Assembly: GCF_000974445.1 (NCBI RefSeq)
Contig: NZ_BBOJ01000010.1
Coordinates: forward strand, 186,001 to 250,000
DNA: 64,000 nucleotides
Direction of reading: 5' to 3'
From: Lentzea aerocolonigenes
GTDB taxonomy: Bacteria; Actinomycetota; Actinomycetes; Mycobacteriales; Pseudonocardiaceae
In this document: positions 53,113-62,331 of the stretch, one piece after another
Numbering within the stretch: the first letter of the stretch is position 1
How the letters are laid out: each line of letters begins with the position of its first letter
Notes under the pieces: generated by a model
What the model was told of the DNA's origin: nothing
What the model saw: only the letters and a program-made list of their open reading frames with translations
Databases searched by the model: none
Program-made: the position numbers and the translations under genes

Positions 53113-54015
53113 GTGGCCTCCGTGGTGACTGCCTTGGTTCTGGGTGCTGGATTCGGCCTTGGCCTGTGGGCCTTGGCATTCGCGGTGTTTCCGCCTCGGC
53201 CGGCGCTGGGCGTGGTGCTGGCGCGGGTCACTGCCGCACCCGCACCGCCGCCGATCGCGGTCGCGGGCGAGGCAGGCTGGGCGCCGAGGCTGGGCCGTCT
53301 CGCGGTCGCGCCGCTGCGTGCGCTTGGGTTGCCAGGCAAGCGGCTGGCCCGCGACCTGGTGGTCGTCGGGCGGCCGATCAGCATCCACCTGGCGGAGAAA
53401 GCCAGTTTCGCTCTCGCCGGTCTTGTCGTGCCCGTGCTGCTTCTGCTCGGGCCGTCCGTGCTCGGGCCGCCTGTCGGCTGGCAGTTCCCGATCATCGCCG
53501 GGCTCGTCGGGGCGGCCGTCGGATTCGTGCTGCCTGATCTGCGGGCACGCGCCGAGGCGGCGCGGCTGCGCACCGAGTTCCGGCACGCGCTCTCGGCATT
53601 CCTGGACCTGGTGTGGATCACGCTGGCCGGTGGCGCGGGCGTGGACAGCGCGCTGAACGACTCCGCGGCGGTCGGGCACGGCTGGGCGTTCACCCACATC
53701 CAGCGCGCCTTGGCCGCCGCACGGCTGACCCGCACCACCCCGTGGGCCACGCTGCGGCAGCTCGGTGACGAGCTCGGCATCCCCGAGCTGGTCGAGCTGG
53801 CCGCGTCGGTCAGCCTGGCCGGCACCGAGGGAGCCAAGGTCCGCGCGAGCCTGGCCTCGAAAGCCACCGCGTTGCGGACACGGCAACTCACCGACGCCGA
53901 AGCCGCGGCCCACTCCGCGACCGAACGCATGGCGCTACCCGTCGGATGCCTGTTCCTCGGCTTCCTCGGCTACGTCGCCTACCCGGCACTGATACAGGTG
54001 ATCAACGGCATCTGA
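53113..54015 (+). CDS. tadC: Pilus assembly membrane protein TadC
   Basis: 300 residues from GTG 53113, one base after the TadB stop. N- and C-terminal membrane helices and a central F-domain (FRHALSAFLDLVWITLAGGA, ARLTRTTPWATLRQLGDELG). Partner of TadB in the pilus platform. Confidence 0.85.
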   Translation: MASVVTALVLGAGFGLGLWALAFAVFPPRPALGVVLARVTAAPAPPPIAVAGEAGWAPRLGRLAVAPLRALGLPGKRLARDLVVVGRPISIHLAEKASFALAGLVVPVLLLLGPSVLGPPVGWQFPIIAGLVGAAVGFVLPDLRARAEAARLRTEFRHALSAFLDLVWITLAGGAGVDSALNDSAAVGHGWAFTHIQRALAAARLTRTTPWATLRQLGDELGIPELVELAASVSLAGTEGAKVRASLASKATALRTRQLTDAEAAAHSATERMALPVGCLFLGFLGYVAYPALIQVINGI

Positions 54016-54062
54016 GGCAATCCGGCACACCCAGATTTTCTTTGTAAGACAAGGAGAAGACG

Positions 54063-54254
54063 ATGACATTCAACCAGTTGAACATGGTGTGGACGATGGT
54101 GCGAGCGCGCATCGACCTGCTGCGCCGCAACCCCAGCGCGGGCTACGTGAGCGAGACGACACTGATCACCGCCCTGCTCATCTCCGCAGGAGTACTGGTG
54201 CTCGGAATCATCGTGGCGAAGGTGATCGCCAAGGCCACGAGCATCGAGCTATGA
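54063..54254 (+). CDS. Flp-like pilin
   Basis: 63 residues, AAGGAGA upstream of ATG 54063. Short basic leader, then AGYVSETTLITALLISAG and a hydrophobic helix: the class III (Flp) prepilin layout. A Glu lies five residues after a plausible cleavage point (after Ala in SAG), though the usual Tyr at +6 is Thr. Substrate of the prepilin peptidase encoded at 46784 and probably the main pilus subunit. Confidence 0.75.
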   Translation: MTFNQLNMVWTMVRARIDLLRRNPSAGYVSETTLITALLISAGVLVLGIIVAKVIAKATSIEL

Positions 54255-54261
54255 GCCCCCG

Positions 54262-54786
54262 ATGGCACACATGACCACTCCCACCCGCCACCACCGGAAA
54301 CGGCATGAGCGCCGACTCGCTGCCGCCCGGCATTGTGGCTGGCTGCTGCGGTTCCTGAAGGAGGATCGGGGCGCGGCCAGCGCGGATCTCGTGCTCTTCA
54401 CACCGCTACTGCTCCTGGCGCTGCTGACATTCGTGCAGTTCGCACTGTGGTCCCACGCCACCCACATCGCACAAGCCGCCGCCTCACAAGGACTTGCCGC
54501 CACCCGAGCACACAACGGCACCACCGCGGCCGGCACCGCGAGCGCACGGCAGCTGCTCGACCAGCTCGCACAAGGCCCGCTAACCGGCGCGAGTGCCAGT
54601 GCCGAGCGCACCACCGAGTCGGCATCCGTACGGATCACCGGCACCGCGAGCGCTGTCGTCCCGTTCCTGCGGCTACCGGTTCATGCCGAAGCAGCCGGTC
54701 CCGTCGAAAGGTTCGTGCCCAACGTCTACGGGTTCAGGAATTCTGAAGCCGTCGTCGGCGGGAACCAGAGTGGTGGTGGCCGGTGA
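54262..54786 (+). CDS. TadE-like pseudopilin
   Basis: 174 residues. Basic N-terminus, then EDRGAASADLVLFTPLLLLALLT: a prepilin-type cleavage site followed by a hydrophobic helix as in TadE. The extracellular part is Ala/Thr-rich. ATG 54262 is used; ATG 54271 is possible. Eight bases after the Flp gene. Confidence 0.75.
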   Translation: MAHMTTPTRHHRKRHERRLAAARHCGWLLRFLKEDRGAASADLVLFTPLLLLALLTFVQFALWSHATHIAQAAASQGLAATRAHNGTTAAGTASARQLLDQLAQGPLTGASASAERTTESASVRITGTASAVVPFLRLPVHAEAAGPVERFVPNVYGFRNSEAVVGGNQSGGGR

Positions 54787-55463
54787 TGAGCGAGTCTCCT
54801 GTGCAGTACGGGAGCTTCAGTTCCGGTTCCGAACCGGTGCTGTGGCGTCCCGGCCTGGCCCGGAAGCGGCTGTGTCGTCGTGCCGCGTGGCGGTGCCTGA
54901 TCCCTGATGCCGGGTTGTACGCGCTGGGCGGGATCGTGACGCTGCTCATCGGCCTGACCAACCGGCCTATGCTCATCCTCGTTGTCGCGGTGGGCGCGGT
55001 CCTGGTCGCGGTCGCGGCGGTGATCGCACGCTACGACTACCTGCGGTTCGGCCACGATCTGTCGGCGCGCACGGCGGCCTGGCGCACCGACCGCGGCCAG
55101 GGCGAATGGTTCTTCCGCATCGCCGACTTCCATGATCGGGGACCGGTGGCCGCGGCAACCCTGGCTGCGCAGATCATCGACTCGGTGCACCTGAGCCACA
55201 CAGGGCCCGCAGCGCCCTGGGTCGGCCACGCCCATCTGGACACGGTCCGCCGGTTGGCATGGGACACGCTGCTCGCGCTGTACCAGGCGCCCACGGCACA
55301 CGACGACCTGCAGCCCGCCGTAGCCCGGCTCATCCTCGCCACCGCCCACATCCACGAGGCCAACCGGCGGCTCCACCACGCCGCCGTCACAAGCCGGACC
55401 GGCGACCTGCTCGCGCACCTCACCGCACTGCACGACGTTCTGCCTGCAGCGGTGACGCCATGA
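54783..55463 (+). CDS. Membrane protein in Tad operon
   Basis: 226 residues, overlapping the TadE-like stop (GTGA, or TGATG with ATG 54786). Two membrane helices near 42-60 and 63-82, with a cytosolic helical domain after them ([30 protein letters not shown]). Family not recognised; position implies a pilus-related role. Confidence 0.65.
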   Translation: MMSESPVQYGSFSSGSEPVLWRPGLARKRLCRRAAWRCLIPDAGLYALGGIVTLLIGLTNRPMLILVVAVGAVLVAVAAVIARYDYLRFGHDLSARTAAWRTDRGQGEWFFRIADFHDRGPVAAATLAAQIIDSVHLSHTGPAAPWVGHAHLDTVRRLAWDTLLALYQAPTAHDDLQPAVARLILATAHIHEANRRLHHAAVTSRTGDLLAHLTALHDVLPAAVTP

Positions 55464-55924
55464 CGGCCAGGCGAACAACGCCGCGCCACCGCTCGTGGTG
55501 GCGTGAGGAGCGGGGCTCGGTTGCCAGCGAGGCGGTCCTGGTCACGCCGCTTCTGGTGCTGCTGCTGGTGTTCGTCGCGGTGGTCGTGCACCGCGGCGTC
55601 GACGCACGCCTGCGGATCAACGACGTGGCCCACCAGGCGGCGAGAGCGGCCAGTCTCGAACGCACCGGCGCTCGAGCCGCCGGCCAGGCACGCTCGACCG
55701 CCGCCACCGCGCTGGCCTCGGCCGGAGTCGCCTGCCGAGCCCTGGCCGTGGACATCGCCGCCGCGGATCTCAGAGCGGGCGGCACCGTGACCGTCACTGT
55801 CAGCTGCGATGTCGACCTCGGTGACGCCCTGATGCTCGGCGCAGGCCAGAAACGCTTGTCCGCCACCGCGATCGAGCCAGTGGACACCTACCGGTCCGAC
55901 GCCAACGTGACCGCAGAAAGGTGA
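55460..55924 (+). CDS. TadE-like pseudopilin (second)
   Basis: 154 residues, ATG 55460 overlapping the upstream stop (ATGA). [20 protein letters not shown] has a Gly cleavage position with Glu at +5 and a hydrophobic helix, the TadE/TadF signature. Extracellular domain has two Cys ([17 protein letters not shown]). Confidence 0.8.
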   Translation: MTARRTTPRHRSWWREERGSVASEAVLVTPLLVLLLVFVAVVVHRGVDARLRINDVAHQAARAASLERTGARAAGQARSTAATALASAGVACRALAVDIAAADLRAGGTVTVTVSCDVDLGDALMLGAGQKRLSATAIEPVDTYRSDANVTAER

Positions 55925-56376
55925 GGCAGATGACCCGGATGACCCAGCTCGCACGGCGTGTCCGGTCCTGTGCGGACGACGGGCAGGTCAGTGCGTTCGT
56001 CGTGACGATCACCCTCGCGCTCCTGGCACTCGCCGGTCTCGGCCTCGACGGCGGACTGGCGCTCGCGGCCAAGGTCAAAGCCAACGGCCACGCTGAGGCC
56101 GCCGCCCGCGCCGGAGCGCAAGCCCTGGACCTCGCCCAGTACCGCGCCACCGGCCAGCTTCGCCTGATCCCGGCACAATCAGCGGCCGAGGCCCTCGACT
56201 ACCTCGGCAATGTCGGCGCGTCCGGCACCGTCACCGTGTCCGGCGACACCGTGGCTGTCCGAGTCACGGCATCCCAGCCGACTCAGCTCCTCGGACTCGT
56301 CGGGGTGTCCAGTGTGCAGGTCCACGGCGAGGGCAGCGCGCGTCCGCAGCGTGGCATCACGACGGCCGAACCCTAG
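55921..56376 (+). CDS. TadG-like protein
   Basis: 151 residues, GTG 55921 overlapping the upstream stop. [23 protein letters not shown] is the N-terminal hydrophobic segment of TadG/Rv3660-type pilus-associated proteins. The remainder is an extracellular alpha/beta domain ([17 protein letters not shown]). Confidence 0.7.
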   Translation: MRQMTRMTQLARRVRSCADDGQVSAFVVTITLALLALAGLGLDGGLALAAKVKANGHAEAAARAGAQALDLAQYRATGQLRLIPAQSAAEALDYLGNVGASGTVTVSGDTVAVRVTASQPTQLLGLVGVSSVQVHGEGSARPQRGITTAEP

Positions 56377-56438
56377 CCACCACCTGCCCCCGGGACCTCA
56401 TCGGTCACCCGGCAGCACCAAGCATGAGGAGAGATCAG

Positions 56439-56846
56439 ATGGCGACGACCGATATCGCGACAGCGCAGGAGATCAGGCGCCGAGTCGAGGAAGACGACAC
56501 CGCTCGGCGGGAGCGGCGAACCACTGCGGCGCAACAGGTCGGTGACCTCGCCCGGCAACGGGCCATCCACGCCTCCAAGGTCGAAGAGTTCGACCGGCAA
56601 CTCGCCGAGGTCATCGCCAGCTCGCATGACGTGATGGAGATCGACGAGCTCTCCCGGTTCACCGGCATCCGGCCGGCTGTCCTGACCGGTTGGCTCAGCG
56701 CCGCCAAACCGGTCCGTACAAAGAAAAAGCCGTCTACCACCGCGGGCACGCGCGCCGACACGAGCCGCGACCCGGCCTCCACGAGCACCTCGACCAACGG
56801 CCAGACAGCCCCGCCGCCCCCGCTCGTCACAGCGGACACGACCTGA
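56439..56846 (+). CDS. Small helical protein in Tad operon
   Basis: 135 residues from ATG 56439 (GGAGAG upstream). A long helix (residues 1-60, rich in Arg/Glu/Gln) is followed by a short HTH-like stretch (MEIDELSRFTGIRPAVLTGWL) and a Thr/Ser/Pro-rich tail. May be a regulator or scaffold; not recognised. Confidence 0.6.
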   Translation: MATTDIATAQEIRRRVEEDDTARRERRTTAAQQVGDLARQRAIHASKVEEFDRQLAEVIASSHDVMEIDELSRFTGIRPAVLTGWLSAAKPVRTKKKPSTTAGTRADTSRDPASTSTSTNGQTAPPPPLVTADTT

Positions 56847-56959
56847 CCGCAGTCGAACACGCGGACCAGCCGGTTCAATCCCGATCCGGCCTGTGCTGAC
56901 TCGCAGGACAGGACGAATCGCGCAGCAGAGGCCAGTACAGCCAACGAAACGAGCCCACC

Positions 56960-59900
56960 GTGACCTCCAAGCCGCACCACATCCGCAGAGAGGTAGCTCG
57001 CTCCCCAAGCGTGGGCCGCCGCGCCCGGCAGGTACTGGCTGGCGCGATCCGCATCGCCGGCCGGGTGCTGCGCGGACTGATCGCCGCGACGGCGCTACTG
57101 GTCCTGATGGCGGGCGTGCCGTGGGCGCTGTGGCGCTACGTTGGCTGGCCACTGCCCAACCACGTTCCGACCTGGACCGAACTGCAGATCGTGCTGCTCA
57201 GCCCGTTCACAGCCGAGTTCGTCCTGGACGTCATCGTCTGCGTGTGCTGGATCTGGTGGGCGGTGTTCGCCCTCGACGTCCTCGGGTGCACGGTGGATCT
57301 GGCCCGGCACGGGTTCGACGTCGCCCGGTCCGCGAAGTTCTCCGCGGCTGGCCCGACCCAGGCGCTGGCGGGTGCGCTGATCGGCTCGATCCTGCTGGCA
57401 GTACTGGGCAACCGGCCCACATCGGCACCGCCCGCCCCGCTGACGGCCACGCTGGCCACCGGATCCCCGATCGTGGCGACCGCCCCAGCCTGGCACCACC
57501 CCACGCCCGGCCAGGCGGCGCTGGAAGCCCGGCCGCCGGTAGCGCCCGCTGGCGGCGCGGGTGATGTTTCCGCGCGGCCGGAGTCGGTGGTGGTGCTGGC
57601 ACCGCACGACGGAGTCCACGACTCGTTGTGGCGCATCGCGCAACGAAGTCTCGACGACGGTGCCCGCTGGCCGGAGATCTTCGAGCTCAACAAAGGAAAA
57701 CCGCAACCGAACGGGCACACATTCACCCGACCCGATCTGATCTTCCCTGGCGAGGAGCTCGCTCTGCCGCGCGAGGCGCACACGCCCGCGCCGTCGCCGG
57801 CCGATCCGGCCCCAGCGACTCGGACTCCGCCGTCGACGTCCTCAGCGCCATCGACCAGCCTCCAACCGTCCACACCTTCATCACCCACGCCGTCTACGCC
57901 TGCGGCCCCACCGTCCGCGACCAGCCTCATCCCAGCATCGGAGCTGGCGGACGGACCTGGCTTCCGTTGGGGCGCAGAGTTGTTCGTCAGTCTCGGGCTG
58001 GCCGCCGCGGTCAGCGCGACGCTGATGCTCGCCCGCCGCCGCTATCGCAGCCGCTACCGGCCCGGCAGCGGCGACCGTGACGACCTGCCCGTCGCCCCGG
58101 TCGTCTACCAGCTGCGCCTGGCACATCTGCGCACCGAGGCGCACAACGACATCGTCCTCGACAACGGCGGGGCGGACGACGAACACGAGCAACGCCCGCA
58201 GCCTGCCTCGGCTGCGCCGCCCTTGGTGGTGGGCGCGCGCGATGCCGGTGCCAGCCGCTATCCAGGCATCTCACCAGGAGTCGGTGTTCGCGATGGTCGT
58301 GAGATCGCCCTCGATCTCGCCGCCGCGCGCGGCCTCGGTCTGGTTGGCGCCGGGGCCCCTGCCGCGGCCCGCGCTCTGCTGATCACGGCGCTTACCGCCT
58401 CACCACACCACCCGGCGACGTCGGCGGGGACGGTAGTCATCGTCCCCGCCGGCGACCTCGTCTGCCTGCTCAGTCACCAAGCGCTCCAGTGGCAACTGCC
58501 CTCGACAGTGCGAGTCGTTCCCGACCTGGACAGCGCGCTGAACGCGGTGGAGGCCGAGAATTTGGTGCGCGCCACCAGCTGTGAGCCCGGCGCCGAGCTC
58601 ATCACGTGGCCGCCGCTGATGCTGGTCGCACAGCCACCAACACTGCGCGAGCGGCTACAGGCGGTCCTGGACGCCGGTGGGCCTCTCGGGGTCACCGGAC
58701 TGCTGCTGGGGCAGTGGCAACCTGGCGTCACCTGCTACGTCCGCGCCGACGGCACGATCTCGGCCACCGGCCCTGGTCTGGGCGAGGCCCTGCGCGGTAC
58801 CCGGATGTTCCGCCTCGGCGGCGACAACACCGCCGAACTCCTCACCCTGCTGCACCAAGCCGAACCCCAGCCCGACACGCCGGACACCAGCTACCTGCCC
58901 AACCTGACGCCGACACCACGCACGACTGCCGCGGCCACACCACCCGTCGGCGACAGTCACACGGCGTCGATCACAGAAGGATCTCGCCGCACCAGCCGCT
59001 CCAATCCGAGTGAGACCGGACTGGACGGCACGGCAACGGCCAGGCAACCCGCACTCGCCGACACCCAGCTGGAGATCCTCGGCGCCAACCCAGAGCCGGG
59101 CCCGCGGGAGCGCCATCAGAGACCGGACCGCGCGGACGCCACCGGTGCGGACAAAGAACATGAACAAGCAGGCGCGCTCACCGATGAACCGGAGCCAACG
59201 GAGGAGAGCGCCACACCCGCGGCCGCAGCACCGCCTGCCTTCACCCCCCAGCACGAGTACGACACGGACGCCACACAGATCACGGTCACCGTGCTCGGCG
59301 GACTGCGCGTGCATTGGCACCCCGAACCCCACCGCGCCACAAGCCCCCGGGAGATCACCGGAGTGTTGCAGCCCAGAACCCAGGAACTACTGGTCCTGCT
59401 GGCACTGCATCCCCACGGCGCCACCCGCGACACCCTCGTCTCGGCGCTGTGGAGCCGAGACCCGCCAGCCCGCCCGACCAACGCCCTGCACACCGCACTG
59501 GCACGACTGCGCACCGCACTGGCCGCCGCCACCGGCGGCGCGGTGTCCGAGATCGTCTCGAAGAGCAACGGCCGCTACCAACTCGACCCCGCGATGGTGA
59601 GCGTCGACTACCGGCGCTTCGCCCACGCTGTCACCACACGCCGAGCTGTCACCACCGACCAAGCCCGACTCGACGCCCTCTGGGACGTGGTCAACTCCTA
59701 CGGCGGAACCCTGGCGGAAGACATGACGGCCGAATGGGTCGAACCCGTCCGCGAGGCGATCCGCCGCGACGCCATCGACGCCGTCGCCGCACTGGCCCGC
59801 GCACTGGTCGACACTGACCCTCAGCAGACCCTGGACCTCCTGGAGATCGCGCGCGCTTTCGACCCCCACAACGAACCGCTGTACCGCGACATCATGCGAC

Positions 59901-60100
59901 TGCAGGAACGGCTCGGACAGCTCGACGCCATCCCGCGGACCCTAACCCTGCTGACCGCCCGGCTGGCCGAGGTCGACGCGACACCGACCCCACAGGCTCA
60001 CGGCCTGGCAACCCAGCTGGGACAACAGCAGGAGGGCACCCCGGGCGGCCCAGCGAGGTCACGCGCTCCGGGCACTCGTGATCGCAGCACAGCCAGCTGA
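56960..60100 (+). CDS. Membrane LysM-BTAD fusion protein
   Basis: 1046 residues from GTG 56960. Three membrane helices in the first 150 residues, a LysM-like domain at about 210-273 (SLWRIAQRSL, WPEIFELNKG, PDLIFPGEEL), another membrane helix near 342-357, a long Ala-rich cytosolic region, and a C-terminal BTAD/SARP-type module from about 773 (VTVLGGLRV, LVLLALHPHGATRDTLVSAL, TALARLRTAL). The order suggests cell-wall binding outside coupled to a transcription-type domain inside. Last gene of the pilus cluster; similar proteins end other actinobacterial Tad loci. Confidence 0.8.
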   Translation: MTSKPHHIRREVARSPSVGRRARQVLAGAIRIAGRVLRGLIAATALLVLMAGVPWALWRYVGWPLPNHVPTWTELQIVLLSPFTAEFVLDVIVCVCWIWWAVFALDVLGCTVDLARHGFDVARSAKFSAAGPTQALAGALIGSILLAVLGNRPTSAPPAPLTATLATGSPIVATAPAWHHPTPGQAALEARPPVAPAGGAGDVSARPESVVVLAPHDGVHDSLWRIAQRSLDDGARWPEIFELNKGKPQPNGHTFTRPDLIFPGEELALPREAHTPAPSPADPAPATRTPPSTSSAPSTSLQPSTPSSPTPSTPAAPPSATSLIPASELADGPGFRWGAELFVSLGLAAAVSATLMLARRRYRSRYRPGSGDRDDLPVAPVVYQLRLAHLRTEAHNDIVLDNGGADDEHEQRPQPASAAPPLVVGARDAGASRYPGISPGVGVRDGREIALDLAAARGLGLVGAGAPAAARALLITALTASPHHPATSAGTVVIVPAGDLVCLLSHQALQWQLPSTVRVVPDLDSALNAVEAENLVRATSCEPGAELITWPPLMLVAQPPTLRERLQAVLDAGGPLGVTGLLLGQWQPGVTCYVRADGTISATGPGLGEALRGTRMFRLGGDNTAELLTLLHQAEPQPDTPDTSYLPNLTPTPRTTAAATPPVGDSHTASITEGSRRTSRSNPSETGLDGTATARQPALADTQLEILGANPEPGPRERHQRPDRADATGADKEHEQAGALTDEPEPTEESATPAAAAPPAFTPQHEYDTDATQITVTVLGGLRVHWHPEPHRATSPREITGVLQPRTQELLVLLALHPHGATRDTLVSALWSRDPPARPTNALHTALARLRTALAAATGGAVSEIVSKSNGRYQLDPAMVSVDYRRFAHAVTTRRAVTTDQARLDALWDVVNSYGGTLAEDMTAEWVEPVREAIRRDAIDAVAALARALVDTDPQQTLDLLEIARAFDPHNEPLYRDIMRLQERLGQLDAIPRTLTLLTARLAEVDATPTPQAHGLATQLGQQQEGTPGGPARSRAPGTRDRSTAS

Positions 60101-60139
60101 CGTGGCAATTCCAGTGAACGACCAGCGTCTCAGTCACTA

Positions 60140-60493
60140 TCAGAACTCCACCGCTTCGAGCGCCGCCGAGACCGCGCCCGGAAAAGTCAGCCCGCAGAAC
60201 TCGCACATCACGATAGATTCTTCGGCCACCTTTTCCAACGCCAACTGGGAATGCTATTCTAGCAGCCGGAATGTCTGCCGGAATTCTTCGTCGACAGAAT
60301 TCGGACTGGCCACGAAAGAACCTCTTCTCGCGACATGCTGCCACCCGAGCGCGTGGCGATAAGACACGGGAACCACCTGACTCGACCGGACACTTGAGGT
60401 CACATACATTCCAGGGGAGCCGTTCGCTCGTCTTTGCGGGGTATCACCCGCGGGGCAGCCGGGAAGATCATCTGTGCGCACAGCGACTTCCAT
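60140..60493 (-). pseudogene. Small gene interrupted by an in-frame TAG
   Basis: The frame from ATG 60493 runs 79 codons to TAG at 60254-60256. The same frame then continues 37 codons to TGA at 60140. Sequence around the stop reads coherently as helix on both sides (VDEEFRQTFRLLE, stop, HSQLALEKVAEESIV), and ends with a Cys pair (MCEFCGLTFPG). I read it as a gene inactivated by a nonsense change, though a chance open frame is possible. Confidence 0.3.
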
Positions 60494-60497
60494 AGGG

Positions 60498-60530
60498 GGG
60501 TCATACGGAGGGTCATGACTGGGTTCATAC
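60498..60530. repeat. Three spaced GGGTCATAC-like units
   Basis: GGGTCATAC at 60498-60506, GGGTCATGAC at 60510-60519 and GGGTTCATAC at 60521-60530, about 11-12 bases apart, so on one face of the helix. They lie just upstream of the minus-strand ATG at 60493. Operator- or iteron-like; no function shown. Confidence 0.45.
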
Positions 60531-60864
60531 GGGGGATCAGGTTAGAGAACCACCCTCTGCGGCCTGCGGAGATGCTGGTCGTCGATGCCGCAGGGGGATC
60601 CGCTGGTATCCCAGACTCGCTTGCCCGCAAGCCGGTAGACACATCGGCGCGGGCTGGGCGATTGCCACTCCACCGCGATTCCGTGACCACCTCTCGCCCG
60701 TGTGTCACTTTGACCAATCCCCCACCTTTCCGTTCCTCTATTTCATTTATCCCGTCAGAAACCGCTCCCCCTGCGTGCCGCCTGGACATTTTCATCCGCA
60801 GCAGCTGGCCGCCACCCCTGCGTCGCCGACCTGCGGAAATCGGGGCGAGCCTTTCGCAATTATG

Positions 60865-60878
60865 ACCGTACGGACGGT
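60865..60878. promoter_or_regulatory. Inverted repeat ACCGT-N4-ACGGT
   Basis: Perfect 5-base arms around ACGG in the AT-richer gap, about 280 bases upstream of the first small gene. TetR-type operators often look like this, but no partner regulator is seen. Confidence 0.3.
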
Positions 60879-61156
60879 TTTCAATCACACCAAAACGCGC
60901 CGGAAACCATCACCCGAAAGGGTCCCAAAAAGGCGGCCATTCCCATTGCGCGCGAGGTGGCGGCAGAGCAATAATTGAATTACCGCCGGAGGAACCGGAA
61001 ACACACCGAATACCACACCCGGCGCGAGCCATGCCCAACGCACGTAACGGCGACGACGAAAACGCGCACCACACCGCCCCCGCCGCATAAACCCCGCCCG
61101 CCGAACCCCCGTAACGGGTTCCCGGCTACCGGCACCGCGTGAAAGGACCACCAGCG

Positions 61157-61426
61157 ATGACCGCACCCACCACCGACCCCGGGCTGACCCTCGCGGAGTT
61201 CGTGTACGGCATCCGCGACCTGATCAACGGCGCCAGCCACACCGACCTGCCCGACCCCAACCGGCTCGACGTCGAGCTCTACGACGGCACCGACGGCACG
61301 TACATCAACGTGATCGCCCGGTACCGCAACGACGCGGGCGACGACCGCCGCCAGCACTGCCTGCTGCGCGTGGTCGAGATCAGCGAGCCGGAATGGAACC
61401 ACGACCACGGCGAATCCCTCGACTGA
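61157..61426 (+). CDS. Small hypothetical protein
   Basis: 89 residues from ATG 61157 (AAAGGA upstream; the in-frame GTG at 61139 lies before the ribosome binding site). Acidic, alpha/beta composition (LAEFVYGIRDLINGA, LDVELYDGTDGTYINVIARY). No recognised domain. First of a run of small co-directed genes. Confidence 0.65.
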   Translation: MTAPTTDPGLTLAEFVYGIRDLINGASHTDLPDPNRLDVELYDGTDGTYINVIARYRNDAGDDRRQHCLLRVVEISEPEWNHDHGESLD

Positions 61427-61472
61427 CCAGCACCGCGAACCCCTTACACCGCAACCGAAAGGACCCGCTGTC

Positions 61473-61736
61473 ATGGATGGCTGGCCGGATGACATCGACA
61501 CCGTCGGCGACCTGCAGGACGCGCTCGCGCGGTACGACCGCGCCACCCCGATCCGGTGGGCCGCGCGCCCGTCCTACCCGATGGAGTACACGATCGGGCC
61601 GGTCGTGTGCACCCCCGACGACACCGAAGGCGACGGCACCGCGCGCCACGACCCGCCCGTGGTGTGGCTCGGCGAACGCGGCCAAGTCGGCTACCTACCC
61701 GAACTCGCGGCGGACGCCCTGGGGTGGTCACGATGA
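61473..61736 (+). CDS. Small hypothetical protein
   Basis: 87 residues with AAAGGA upstream. Contains VGDLQDALARYDRATPIRW and ends ELAADALGWSR. Its stop overlaps the next start (ATGA). A truncated copy of its 3' end appears at 62287-62331, showing that this part was tandemly duplicated. Confidence 0.65.
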   Translation: MDGWPDDIDTVGDLQDALARYDRATPIRWAARPSYPMEYTIGPVVCTPDDTEGDGTARHDPPVVWLGERGQVGYLPELAADALGWSR

Positions 61737-62245
61737 CGACCACACCCCGTGGCCTGGTCGCCCGCGCGATCACCGATTCCCGTAGCCGCCGGAGTTTCTG
61801 GGCCGCAGGCTTCAACTATCGACCCGAGGACCTGCCGCAATGGACACGCCGCATCGCCACGGCCGACAAGATCGCTAAGAAGCTCGGGGTCCCGCTCGAC
61901 ACCGTGGAGGTGATCGACGACCCCGACCGCACCTATGGCATCTCCAGGCCGGAATCCGGCGACCTGATCACGATCACCGACCCTGCCACGTCCCGGGTCT
62001 TGCGGTTCGTAACGGACTTCACCGCGCCGAACCAGCGGTGGCTGCTGATCGACGAATGCCCCGGATGCGGCGGCATCGTGCCGATGGCGCGCGTCGCCAC
62101 GTTGGCGGATGCCGGTGACTACCTCGACCCCGACAACGACGCCCGCTTCGACGACCTGCCCATCGAACACCACGGCGACCCCGCACATCGCGCCGACTGC
62201 TCACACCACGACTGCTCACGCCTCGGCTGCGCACACCACGACTGA
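61733..62245 (+). CDS. Hypothetical protein with CPGCGG motif, copy 1
   Basis: 170 residues, ATG 61733. Central LITITDPATSRVLRFV and WLLIDECPGCGGIVPMA, then a C-terminal His/Cys-rich tail (HRADCSHHDCSRLGCAHHD) that may bind metal. Paralogue of 62328-62825 over nearly its whole length. Function unknown. Confidence 0.7.
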   Translation: MTTTPRGLVARAITDSRSRRSFWAAGFNYRPEDLPQWTRRIATADKIAKKLGVPLDTVEVIDDPDRTYGISRPESGDLITITDPATSRVLRFVTDFTAPNQRWLLIDECPGCGGIVPMARVATLADAGDYLDPDNDARFDDLPIEHHGDPAHRADCSHHDCSRLGCAHHD

Positions 62246-62286
62246 CACCCCACGCAGACCGCACTAGATCGAAAGGGGCCACCGCG

Positions 62287-62331
62287 ATGAACACGCCCAA
62301 CTCGGCGACCGCCCTGGGGCGGTCACGGTGA
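62287..62331 (+). CDS. 14-codon remnant acting as possible leader
   Basis: ATG 62287 (GAAAGGGG upstream) opens a 14-residue frame that ends TALGRSR, matching the end of the 87-residue protein at 61473 (ADALGWSR). Its TGA overlaps the GTG of the next gene in the same way as in the original copy. It is the leftover of a duplicated gene, now perhaps only coupling translation. Confidence 0.5.
   Translation: MNTPNSATALGRSR

Larger units (their letters stand above)
60101..61156. other. AT-richer gap with repeats and broken frame
   Basis: Just over 1 kb without an intact gene between the pilus operon and the small-gene chain. The part before about 60990 is visibly AT-richer than its surroundings. 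It holds a broken minus-strand reading frame (60140-60493), three spaced GGGTCATAC-like units (60498-60530) and an inverted repeat (60865-60878). The final 170 bases return to high GC and lead to the ribosome binding site AAAGGA of the next gene. Confidence 0.5.
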
